Shown: piece by piece, positions 19,547 through 29,166 of the stretch
Layout: each line of letters starts with the position of its first letter
How positions within the stretch are numbered: position 1 is the first letter of the stretch
From: Carpediemonas membranifera
Taxonomy: Eukaryota; Fornicata
Reading direction: 5' to 3'
Assembly: GCA_019828565.1 (NCBI GenBank)
Contig: JAHDYR010000066.1
Location: forward strand, 124,001-188,000
Length of the DNA stretch: 64,000 nt
The notes under the pieces: generated by a model
What the model saw: only the letters and a program-made list of their open reading frames with translations
Database searches by the model: none
Told to the model about the DNA's origin: nothing
Translations under genes and position numbers: made by a program

Positions 19547-22500
19547 CTACATCTTGATGGTCTCGTCGCGCTGCCCGCTCATGACGAGGTCCTGGATGAC
19601 GCCCTTGCTCTCGGCCCTGTCCAAGACCTGCTCCTCCACCGACCCTGTGGTGACGAGGCGGTACACGGTAACCTGCTTGGTCTGGCCGAGTCTGTGGCAC
19701 CGGTCCATGGCCTGTGAGTCGACGGTGGGATTCCAGTCAGAGTCGTAGAAGATGACAGTGTCGGCCGCGGTCAGGTTGATGCCGAGGCCGCCAGCCCTGG
19801 TCGAGAGGAGGAAGACGAAGATGTCGGGGTTGGACTGGAAGTCGTCGACGAGGTCGCGCCGGTCCTCGAGGGAAGACGACCCGTCGAACCGGACAAAGGA
19901 GTACGCCCGGAACGCCAGGTAATCCTCGAGGATGTCCATCATCTTCGTCATCTGGCAGTAGAGCAGGCAGCGGTGCTTCCCGTCCCGTCTCTGCCGCAGA
20001 AGCTGGTCAAGCAGACGCATCTTACCGCACTCGGCGATGAGCTGGCCCATATTCGGCCAACGAAGGGGCACCGCGGGTGTCAGGGCCAGCGGCATGCGGC
20101 GGTACATCATACGAAGGGGCAGCAGCGTCTTCTGGCGGCACGTCGACACCACCAGTCGGGGTGGCGAGGCGACGGCCGCTGGCAGGTACATCCCCGTCGC
20201 GGCGTGCCGCATGACGGCCAAGTCGCCGTGGAGCTGGCGCACGGTTGGCTGGACGAGGGTCTGGTCATTGACGAACTCGGACACGAGCCAGGCGGCGGGC
20301 ACGGCCGGGAGGGTTGTCTGGACGAACTCACCGCGCCCCACGCCCCGCAGGGTGACGTCCGTGTGGCCGCCGTGTCGGAGGGCGTACCGGCCGACATCGG
20401 ACGACGCCATGGCCGCCCAGACCGAGAGGCCCGGGGGTCTAACCCAGTGCTGCCGCAACTCGGTCTGCCGGTAGAGCTCGTGGGCGACGACCGGGAGGTT
20501 GACCACAAGGGGCGACCTCCGCGAGGGCGAGAGCGAGGTGTTGGGCCCCGCGACGCCGTTCTTGTCATCCATGGTGAACACGAAAGCGGGCATGGGCTGC
20601 CGACGGCCGAACAGCTGGGGATGGTTGCAGACCTTGCGGGACTGCATGACGAGGTTCATCAGGATGCCCTCCTGGCCCTTGCTGCCTTTCGAGGAGTCCC
20701 CTATGGTCTTCTGGAGCCGGTCGGTCATCCTGGTCTGCAGGGCCGTCATGGGGCACCTTAGCGTCAGCTCGGTCTTCTTTCCGAGCTCGTGCTCAACGTC
20801 CTTCTTCTCCCTTCTGAGCATGAACGGCTTGAGCACCTGGTGGAGGCGCTGTAACATCTCCGGGTCCATGGAGTACCGCTTCTTCGCGGTCGCCTCGAGG
20901 TCCCGGGAGAACCACTGGTCGAACTCGGAGCTGGAGTCGAAGAGCGTCGGCATGCAGAAGTGGAGCAGAGACCACAGCTCCTGCATGTTGTTCTGGACGG
21001 GCGTCCCGGACAGCAGCAGACGGTTGCGGCACTTGTACTTGAGCAGCGTCGTCCACCGCTGAGACGAGGACGACTTGATTGCTTGCGCCTCGTCGAGAAC
21101 CATGTACTGCCACGAGTAGGGCGACAGCATCTTGTAGTCCTGCACGGCGAAGTTGTACGACGTCACGACGACGTGGAAGGGCGAGTCCTTGTTCCCCAGC
21201 GCGCCCACCGACCAGCTCTTGCGGATAGTGGTGCGATCGTTCTTCTCGCCCCAGTACGGCCGGGCCTTCAGCTGCGGGCAGAACTTACCGATCTCGGAGA
21301 TCCAGTTGTGTAGCGTAGAGTTGGGTGTGATGACGAGGAAGGGGCCCCAAATTCCCTTCCGTTGTACCAGATGCGTCAGGAATGCGATCGACTGGAATGT
21401 CTTACCCAGGCCCATGTCATCCGCCAGGATGCCGTTGATGCCCTGGTCGTATAGTGATGCCAGCCACCGCAGGCCGTCGAGCTGGTACGGCTTGAGCGTG
21501 CCTGCGAGCATCTCGGGTTGTGTCAGACTTTTGGTGTCGACGTCGAGGTCGATGCCGCGGTCAAACGCGTTGATAGACTCCATAGCGGAGGCTGCCGCGC
21601 GGTGGGCGGATGCCTGGGCCGCGCTCTGTGCCTGCGCCGTGAACGTGGCCTCGTCGGCGTCGTAGTCGACGTCGATGTCCCGAAGCAGGGCGGGGGCGCT
21701 CTTGCCCCGCATGAAGTGGCTGTAGAGCTCCGTCTGGGACAGCAGGAACGCCAGCTTCCTCTTCTGCCGCAGCTTCTCGCGCTCCTCCTCGACCTTGCGC
21801 CTCTGCTCCTCTTCCTTCTTCTCGCGGGCCTTGGCCTCGGTGTCGAGGTCCTTGCCGAACTTCTTCCAGAACATCGCGCTCTCCCTGGCGAGTCGCTTGA
21901 GCCGCGTGTGCGACACGAGCACGCTGATCGTGGGGTGTTCTGTCTTGCGGCGCCGCTTGTACTCCTTAGCGGCCTCGGACGCCAGGACCAGGGCGTTCCC
22001 GCGCTCTTGTGCGGCCGACACAGTGCGGAGCTCCACGATACGGGCCGCCTGGGCGATCAGACGCATGTGGACTGCCCTGCGCTGCCGCTCGAGGGCACGG
22101 CGGGACTGCTTCTGGCGGCGCTTGACGGCGCCGACCTTCGTGTAGTAAATGCACAGCTGCCTGAGGGCGTGGATGGCGGCTAGCACGCTCTCAGCGGCCT
22201 CTGACACGGGGCCCAGACACGCGATGATGTCCTCGGCGTCAAAGACGGTCAGTCGGTGCAGGCTTGCCGGGACACGACGGGGCACACCGAAGACCATGAC
22301 GACCGTGGGGGGGAGGCCGGACCGGGACGCCTCGATGCTCACCTCACCGTCGATCTCAACAGGTTCATACGTACCGAGCACAGCCACGGGGTCCGCCGTG
22401 AAGGGGGTCGGCCGGCCGATGGGGTCGAGCCCGAGGAAGTCCGCGTCCACGAACTGGCTGAACGAGGCGTCGGGGCCCGGGGCGTCAGGGCACATGGCCG

Positions 22501-23186
22501 CGACGATGTCCTCGACGTCGACCGGGGCAGAGGGCCCTGGGAGGGGCAGCCTGGTGCCCGCCAGGAACTCCATCTCGGAGTCCAGCAGGCTCGCTGGGTT
22601 GTCATCTTCCTCGGGGCTTGGCCGCTGCATCGTGGCGACTGACGGCCGGTTGAAGAGGAGGGTCCCCGACGCCCCAGGGACGGTGTTGGCGGTGCGGCTG
22701 TCCATGAACGTCTTGGGGAACTTCTGTGGCCTCTTGATTCCAGCGCGGCCATCTGGGTACGTCGTTGCGGACCCGTCGGCGACTGTGAACTCAAGTCTCG
22801 GCAGTCTGGCGCGGTCGTCGAAGATGACGAGCTGGCGCTTCAAGTCGATGGCAAGGTCCTCTATGGACTGCTCGTTGTCAGCATTGGAGCGCTTGGTCTC
22901 GTGCAGGTGTGCGAGCATCATGCGGTGTAACGTCTGCTCTGTGTGAGGGTGAAAATGGGGACATACGGGGCAAAGAGAGGTTCGGGGTGGACCAGTCTGA
23001 ATACTTTCCGAGCTTGGATGGTGGAGCAAACGCGTTTGAGGCGATTGCAGCCTGTACACGGGTGTTCTCCTGAACGCGCTGCATGTGGTTGTCTGATCTC
23101 GTTGGACGTTTGATCCACGCGCTAAAGTCGCGAACATCGACAGTTTCGAACGCTCCAGCATGCATACTAGGCGCTGGATTGTTCAT
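19547..23186 (-). CDS. INO80: INO80-type chromatin remodelling ATPase
   Basis: Swi2/Snf2-family ATPase that slides and edits nucleosomes. Exon 1 (23186-22967, MNNPAPSMHAG) joins exon 2 (22938-19547) across a 28-nt intron (donor GTATGT, end CCTCACACAG), giving 1203 aa. A DBINO-type segment lies near residues 390-480 (SAMFWKKFGKD, then FLLSQTELYSHFMRGKS), the feature that separates INO80 from other Snf2 proteins. Lobe 1 begins LKPYQLDGLRWLASLYDQG (about 557), with motif I DDMGLGKT and motif II DEAQ. Lobe 2 has STRAGGLGINLTAADT and DRCHRLGQTKQVTVYRL. An insertion of about 200 residues separates the lobes, typical for INO80. Confidence 0.96.
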
Positions 23187-23276
23187 TTTGGCGTTGTCGC
23201 TCTCGTCGAGACAACAGTTACATGAATACATGACCTCATGTATATCCCACAAGAACCATGTCCGCTGGCTATTTAT

Positions 23277-24004
23277 CTACAGCAAGTACTCATACTTCAC
23301 CATGGGCGAATCGCTGATGACCTTGCGGACTTGCGTCAGGTCGACCTTTGTTACGTCCAGCAGCTGCACATCATCCATTTCAACATCCTCTTGCTCCTCC
23401 TCTTGCCCCTCCTCTTCCTGCTCATCGTCCTCCTCGCCGTCCTCCCCCTCGACCCCTTCACCCTCGTCACTCCCCTCACCGTCGGCCCCCTCGGCCTCCT
23501 GCTGTGCAAGCTCGTCCTGATCAGCCTTGATCAGCGCCACGTCTGTGATGTCCTCTCCATCTGGCTCTGCGGCGTCCTCTGCGGTGGGGTCGACGACGTT
23601 GACGTAATACCCAACCCGCACGAACTGCTGTAGCTTCTCGTGCTCCTCGGTGCTGTCCGGGAGCTCGGTGTAGCCGACGAAGAGGATGACGTTCAGCCCA
23701 TAGAAGTGCGCCTCGGGGACCTTGGCGGGGTCTGGTGCGTTGAGCTCCATGGTAAAACGATTGATGCCGCGAGTGATTGGCCCGATCCATACCTTTGAGA
23801 GTTCCTGGTCGAAGCTGTCGTCCGCTGGATGCCCGGCATATATCACGCGGAAGCAAAGGTCCTGTGTTAGTCTGTTTAAGGCGTACGCACTTGTTCGAGG
23901 GAATAGTCGGAATGCAGCGACACGGTGAACTTCACCTTGTCCGTAAAGAGGCTATCTGTCTCTGAAATTACGATCTTTTTGATAGACAGGCCTTCGCTCG
24001 TCAT
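23277..24004 (-). CDS. ASF1: ASF1 histone H3-H4 chaperone
   Basis: Exon 1 24004-23891 and exon 2 23861-23277, with a 29-nt intron (donor GTGCGT, end ACTAACACAG), give 232 aa. The Ig-like ASF1 core is complete: DKVKFTVSLHSDYSLEQ, then VIYAGHPADDSFDQELSKVW (the IYVGSAESEEYDQVL region), NAPDPAKVPEAHFYG and FVRVGYYVN. About 75 acidic residues follow (runs of Glu/Asp between 23380 and 23540), an acidic tail as in yeast Asf1. It deposits histones in replication- and transcription-coupled assembly. Tandem with INO80 (91 bp between stop and start). Copy 2 of the duplication begins 107 bp upstream of its start codon. Confidence 0.95.
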
Positions 24005-24157
24005 TCTGTCTGTGTTCAGTGCTTGGCGCAAGTTCTTTCCAACCCGCCCGACTCAATCGACTCGCCGGACACAGAGATCCTGCGGCACGGGCCTTCTGGG
24101 TCAGCAGCATACACAGCCCCCCGCACCCCGCGGTTTCTAGTCATTTATGGTACAGGA

Positions 24158-24839
24158 TCAGAGGTTGGCGGGCTTGCGGGGGAAGACCTCGCGGCGCGGC
24201 TCGATGACATTCGTGACGAGCGTGTGGCTGAACACGTCGCACGCCATAGCCTTCAGGGCCTCGTGCTCGCGCTCCTCCTCGGCGTCGGTGTGGGCCTCGC
24301 TGCCGAAGAACGAGAGCTTGAAGAGCAGCGCGCGGCGGTGCTTCAGCCAGTCGTACTGGAGGCTGGCGGTGAAGATCTCGATGGAGTTGAGGTTGCAGGT
24401 CTCCCGGTAGACCACGATCGCCTCAGCCGAGTCGAGCGCCAGCATTGCCATCGTGACGACGACGCGCCAGGCCGCGCTGAACTGCTCTGGGGCCATGATG
24501 ATGATGGGGACGTTGGCCCGCGTCTGCCCGTGGATCGTCGCGGCGACCGTGCACACGCGGCCCTCGATCTCGAACTCGTCGCAGACGGTGGACGGTGTCA
24601 ACGAGAGCTGCTGGACACTGTGGCCGTGGCGGTCCAGGATTCGGGAGATGCGATCGACCGCGGTGGTCTGCTGGAAGAACTGCGTCTGTGGCAGGTGTAT
24701 CTGGAGGTTGCGGGCGGCAAAAGCAGGAAGCGACTGTCTGAATTGAGAGCGATGTGCGCGGATCCGGCGCGTCGAAGGCATGGCCCGGCGAAAGGGGCGA
24801 AGGGAACGCGCTCAGCGCCTGTCTAAGGACGGAAAGCAT
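24158..24839 (-). pseudogene. Frameshifted copy of the 226-aa gene
   Basis: Same sequence as 10323-11003 except for one extra base in the run at 24719-24722 (four A on this strand, three in copy 1), about codon 40. From ATG 24839 the frame is lost after TVASCF. The remainder is still open from a different ATG at 24781, so a protein with an altered N-terminus remains possible. Could be a real lesion, a start-site change or a consensus error in a homopolymer. Confidence 0.7.
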
Positions 24840-24961
24840 CGCTTTGTTTTTGTGGTTTGTTGCACTGTCACGATGTAACGTCACAGTGTCTAGACCGAAT
24901 CGTATCTTGCAAATCTAGAAATCTCGCAAATCAAGGCTGCGCCCGGTGCGGTTTAGAACGG

Positions 24962-25814
24962 CTACAGCGAGAAGATGTCGAACGCTGGTGGCGACCTCGC
25001 AGCACGCGGCTTTGCCGACACGCGCTGCCGGTGGCGCTTCTTGATGGGCGTCACCGCCTCCTCCTTGACCCTCCGCCGCGGCGTCTCCCGCGGCGCTGGG
25101 TCCGTCTGCACGGCCATGTCGCCGGTGACGACGGGCTCGGGTCTGCCCTGCTCGGCGACCTCACGCAGCAGCGTCTCGAGCGCCCCCACGCGTGCCTCGA
25201 GCGTGGTCGCGAGCCCGGCCTGCTGGGTCTGCAGCGCCGCGAGGGCGTCGTCCATGGCGCGGTATTGGGCGTGCATGCCCGCCTCCTGCTGGCCGAGCGC
25301 AGCGCCAAGGCCCTCGACGGCGGAGCGCAAGGTCTCGAGAGACGCCTCGATGGGCGCGAGGCCCTGCGACGGCTCGACCGGCTGGACGGCCGTGATCTGC
25401 TTCTCGAGGTCGCGGAGCTGCTTGACGTTCTCCTGCAGCGCGACCTTGATGAAGTACAGGTCCGACGAGGCCGCGGGCGGCGCCGGTGCGGTTCGGATGG
25501 CGGTCTTCTGCGTCACGGCGCTGCTTTGCCTCATGAGACCGCCAGGGGGCTTCTGCACGAAGCCGCTGGGCTGGAAAGGCACCTGGACGCGGTTCTCGCG
25601 CGCCGGGAGCAGCGCTGCGCCCTGTGTGTACGTGTTTGTGCTGCTGTGAGGTGCTGGAGAGTGACATACTATTGCGACGCGCCGTATTGCTGGCTTCGCG
25701 ACTGGCTGAACATTCTGCCATCTCCGGCGTGGCCAAAAGTGCGCCGCCGGCTGCGCTCCCCGGCCAGCCGTATGCATTCGCGTGGCCCCGCTCGGACAGC
25801 TGGTGTCGTTGCAT
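24962..25814 (-). pseudogene. Frameshifted copy of the coiled-coil gene
   Basis: Copy of 9348-10201. The run at 25735-25738 has four A where copy 1 has five T on the other strand, a one-base deletion in exon 1 near codon 25. It destroys the frame before the 26-nt intron, so normal splicing would not reach the coiled-coil frame. The exon 2 frame itself is intact (ending FDIFSL). Real pseudogenisation and assembly error are both possible. Confidence 0.7.
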
Positions 25815-25963
25815 CACATCGGTTGCGCGTCGATCGGGCGAGACGCGGTTGGCCTCGAGCTCGCACCGCAGGGGAAGTCTCTGGCCGCGGGGAACACCGG
25901 GGCTGCGGCAGGGGCCGTATACATGCGGCGAGGTGACACGTAATTTTCGGCCAAAATACTACG

Positions 25964-27308
25964 ATGCCCCTAGCGATAGAAGACGTGCTCGCCGCGCTGC
26001 GGGGATTGGTTGATGCCGTTAAAATCGAGGACAGCGACGGTAAGCCCTCGAAAGTGGGCTCCAAACTGAAGAGACCGTTCGTATCACTACGCACCTCGCT
26101 TATCCAGCCCGATCGCGCTCTTTTCCGCCATCTCGTCCGCCATTCAGGACAGCTGCGCCACTAACGGCCGGAAATTCCCCTCCGTGGACGCCCCCGGCGC
26201 CGAGGAGATGAAGGCAGACTCGTCGCTGAAGAAGAAGTTCATCCGCGGGCTCTACAAGGACGTGTACCCCGACGCCGCCTCAGACGACGTCTCCGCGTTC
26301 GCCAAGGCGGCGATCTCGGGCAAGTGCGACGAGCAGACGCTCTTCCAGTTCTTCTGCGACCTTGGAGCCAAGGCGCGCGAAGGCGAGGCCAAGAAGGAGC
26401 CCGAGAAGAAGGCCGAGAAGGCCCCCGAGAAGAAGGTTGAGAAGAAGGCTGAGAAGACCGAACACAAGGAGCGCCCCAAGGAGAAGAAGCCCGACGACGA
26501 GAAGCGGCCACACAAGGAGCCGGCGCCCGAGAAGGAGCCCGCCCCTGAGCGCAAGGAGAGGAAGGAGCGGCACGAGAAGGCCGAGGCCCGCAAGGAGCAC
26601 CGCGAGCACAAGCCCGCCGAGGACAAGAAGGAGCGCGAGCACCACAAACCCAAGCCCGAGCCGGCGAAGCCCGATGAGCCCAAGAAGCCCCGTGAGCACA
26701 AGGAGCGCAAGCCCGCCAACCCTGAGCCGCTCCCCGCGCCCGCCGAGCCCGAGCCTGAGGCGCCCGCGCAGGAGGCGCAGGCGGTCCGGCAGCACCGGGC
26801 AGCCCGCCCCCAGTCCGCCCGACGCCCGCCCCCGTCGCGCAAGGCCGGCCGGCAGAGTGCGAAGCAGCGGCAGGAACCAGAGCCAGAGCCAGAGCTCGTG
26901 GCCGACCTCGGCATCGGCGTCGCCGCGGAGGAGGTCGAGCCGGGCGACATGCTCGCCATGCCGCTCGGGTCCGCGCACGATGTCGAGGCGCTCAAGGCCG
27001 GCGTGCTGCGCGTGAACAACGACACCGAGGCGCTGTCGCGGCTGGTGAAGCAGGTCCCCGTGCTCCTCGGCCTGATGACCCAGGAGCGCGAGACGTGCGT
27101 CCGCAAGCGCGCCGAGCTGACCGCGGCGCTGACACGGAAGCGCGAGGCCAACAGCACGCGCATCGAGGCGAAGAAGGCGGAGCTCGCCCGCATCCGCGAG
27201 CAGCGCCAGGCGCTTGAGCGGCGAATGGCAGCGCGCACCGCCGACCTGCGTCAGCAGCGCGCCGAGCAGCTGGCGGAGTTCGAGGCGAACTACCTGGCGG
27301 CCGACTGA
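25964..27308 (+). CDS. IFT54/TRAF3IP1-like protein, copy 2
   Basis: Second copy of the IFT54-like gene. First exon 25964-26080; main exon from 26148 (in-frame splice) or 26108 to the stop at 27306-27308. The main open frame from 26184 encodes 374 aa. The N-terminal domain and C-terminal coiled coil are essentially identical to copy 1. The Lys/Glu/Pro-rich middle differs: it lacks the 40-residue block with KTDKPKTDKP and has a private 42-residue block with EREHHKPKPEPAKPDEP. Both changes keep frame. With both frames open, the two loci may encode two isoforms of the same protein. Confidence 0.55.
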
Positions 27309-27420
27309 GGATGTATGCTACCCTGCCCGCTGTACTGTACATAAAGCCCTCCTTTCGTCAGAATTTATAACCAACGTAAATCGATAATGCCTGTTGACGC
27401 GTGCATGCACCGCCCGCTCC

Positions 27421-27616
27421 TCACTGAGCAATGACGACGCCGGCCTTCTTGCTCACCAGCAGCGCAAGCGCCCGCCCGATCGTCATCTCAAACCCACCAA
27501 CGTCAATCATCTGATTGGGGATGATGAGGTCGAGGTCCCGCTTCCGCCCGACGAGCGACAGCACGCAGTCGAAGTCGGCGCGATCCCCAGTGACCTTCGT
27601 GATGACGTCGGACGAC
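27421..27616 (-). pseudogene. Truncated 3' fragment of the PH-like gene
   Basis: Reverse-complement copy of 7552-7747, encoding only the last ~64 residues (SSDVITKVTGDR to KKAGVVIAQ). The match stops exactly at the duplication breakpoint at 27616; beyond it the sequence is unrelated. No start codon or 5' part remains. It ends only 32 bp from the ATG of the RCC1-like gene on the opposite strand. Confidence 0.9.
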
Positions 27617-27648
27617 TGCACGGCAGTCATCCCCAAGACCCACCAACG

Positions 27649-28999
27649 ATGGCCAACAACGATGTGTTGAATGCTGTTGCGTGCATAGATGAGTTCTTGC
27701 GTGGTATTGATGCTGCTAATTGTGCCGATGAGGCATCTATGTTGGTGGTGGCACGGATTCAGCGTCTCTACGAGCACCCATGCCTTCATCGCGAGCTTCC
27801 AACCGACAGAAAGAAGGCACTACTTAACGCTTATCGAGTTTCTACTACCGTGGCACGTAGCATCCCGGGCGATGTTACATCTGCCCTTGCCCGTGCCTAC
27901 CGTGCTGAGCTTGGTGAGGACATCGCCTCGCATGAGGACGCACTCGATGACTTGACTAAGGCGATGCAGGCTATCCCACCGCTCTGCACTGACGCTAAGG
28001 TACACATGGGGCGGGCCTGGTCGCTGCTGGCCTCGCCCACGCTAAGCATGGACATCCCATTGAAGGTGGGGGAGAGCCTGCCCGATACGGTATACACCCT
28101 GCTGCAGGGCACGATCTGGTCGATCCTCATGGCTTCTGGGGCGTCACCCGAGCTTGACGGACGGGGACCGGTGTCACTGAAGCTCCCCTGGTTCCTATGC
28201 AGGAAGTTCTTGTTCGCTCACAGAATCGCCGAAAAGGACGGCGTTGTAGCGTACAGGTCGATCAGAAACTCCTTTCGCCTCTACGCGGGCCGTCTGTTCA
28301 CGCGACACGAGATCGTCGGTGCCAACCGGGCCACCTTTACCCGCGTCTGTGCCCCGCCGACCGTGGAGATACACAGCGACGGCCTCGCCAACATAGCAGT
28401 GACAGCCAAGGGCCTATACGGCTGGGGTTCTAACGACGAGGACGTGCTGGGTCTCGCCAGTGCAGTGGTCGCGACCCCCAGCCGCATCCCGTTCCACCGC
28501 TGTCCAGAAGTCGACCGATACGAGCGGTCCCTGCCGCCGTGGGGCAAGGACCGCCTCGTGCTTGGGATGCACCTCAGCTTCTGCCAATCGTTCATCCATA
28601 CACCCGTTGGCATCGTCGTCGCGGGTACTTTCCAGGATTGTTTCTCTGACGGTGTCCACGCCGGGTTTACGGGCTTTCTACCAGTCCTCCTGCCCCCGGG
28701 CTTTGTCCCAGACACGATGATGGTGTCGTATGGCATGCTGCTCGTCCTGCGGCAGCCAGCAGTTCATCGGCGGACTCAACGACTTTGGCCAGCTCGGCAT
28801 TGACGCCATCGACGATGATGACGCCCAGCCGGACTTCTTCCGGCCCATGACATTCCCGGTCGACCGCGTACTGACGTCGAACCAGCATGGCTACGCGATA
28901 TTCGTCAGTGGCCGCCGGCTGATGTTCGCAGGCCTCGTGCCCCCCAGCCTGCATGGCCAACCCTTCTTTGGCCGCATAATCGCCGAGGACGAAGAGTAA
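27649..28999 (+). CDS. RCC1-repeat-like protein
   Basis: Exons 27649-28727 and 28756-28999; a 28-nt intron (donor GTATGG, end GCGGCAG) restores the frame and yields VSQQFIGGLNDFGQLG. 440 aa from ATG 27649 (MANNDVLNAVACID). The N-terminal ~200 residues are helical and unassigned. RCC1-type blade motifs are GLYGWGSNDEDVLGL near residue 258 and FIGGLNDFGQLGID near 365; only a few of the usual seven repeats are recognisable, so a divergent propeller. Its start lies 32 bp beyond the duplication breakpoint, so its original promoter may have been displaced by copy 2. Confidence 0.75.
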
Positions 29000-29012
29000 G
29001 AGAACAGTCTAA

Positions 29013-29080
29013 ATTCATCCCGGGGGGTTGACAGCCTAAGCCTTCTTTACATGAACCCCCAGTAAATACCTCTAAACGCT
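29013..29080 (+). repeat. Dispersed ~65-bp element, copy in the 3' flank of the RCC1-like gene
   Basis: TTCATCCCGGGGGGTTGACA followed by TTTACATGAA and a CA/TAAA-rich tail. A diverged second copy lies at 38050-38115 just before the retrotransposon. In both places it sits downstream of an ORF-like segment, so it may be a copied 3' UTR. Confidence 0.6.
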
Positions 29081-29166
29081 ACACTTGTTTGTATTGATCC
29101 TTATCCTGCACATGATCGGATAAATCAAATGATGCCACTAGTTTACACTCAAAGCCTACAAGTACA

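Larger units (their letters stand above)
24112..27616 (-). repeat. Inverted segmental duplication, copy 2 (3505 bp, likely the derived copy)
   Basis: Reverse-complement copy of 7552-11049, inserted between ASF1 and the RCC1-like gene. The left breakpoint at 24112 falls in the intergenic tail (CACAGCCCCCCGC shared, flanks differ); the right breakpoint at 27616 is inside the copied PH-like gene. It carries only the last 196 bp of that gene. The 7-bp length difference from copy 1 is fully explained by +126/-120 bp in the IFT54-like gene, +1 in a run within the 226-aa gene, -1 in a run within the coiled-coil gene and +1 in an intergenic A-run. Confidence 0.95.

Noticed and set aside
24112-27616. 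Duplication as a pure haplotype or assembly artefact
   Set aside because: Both junctions are unique sequence, the copy is inverted, one end is truncated within a gene and the copies differ by private in-frame blocks. Not excluded without read evidence, but less likely.
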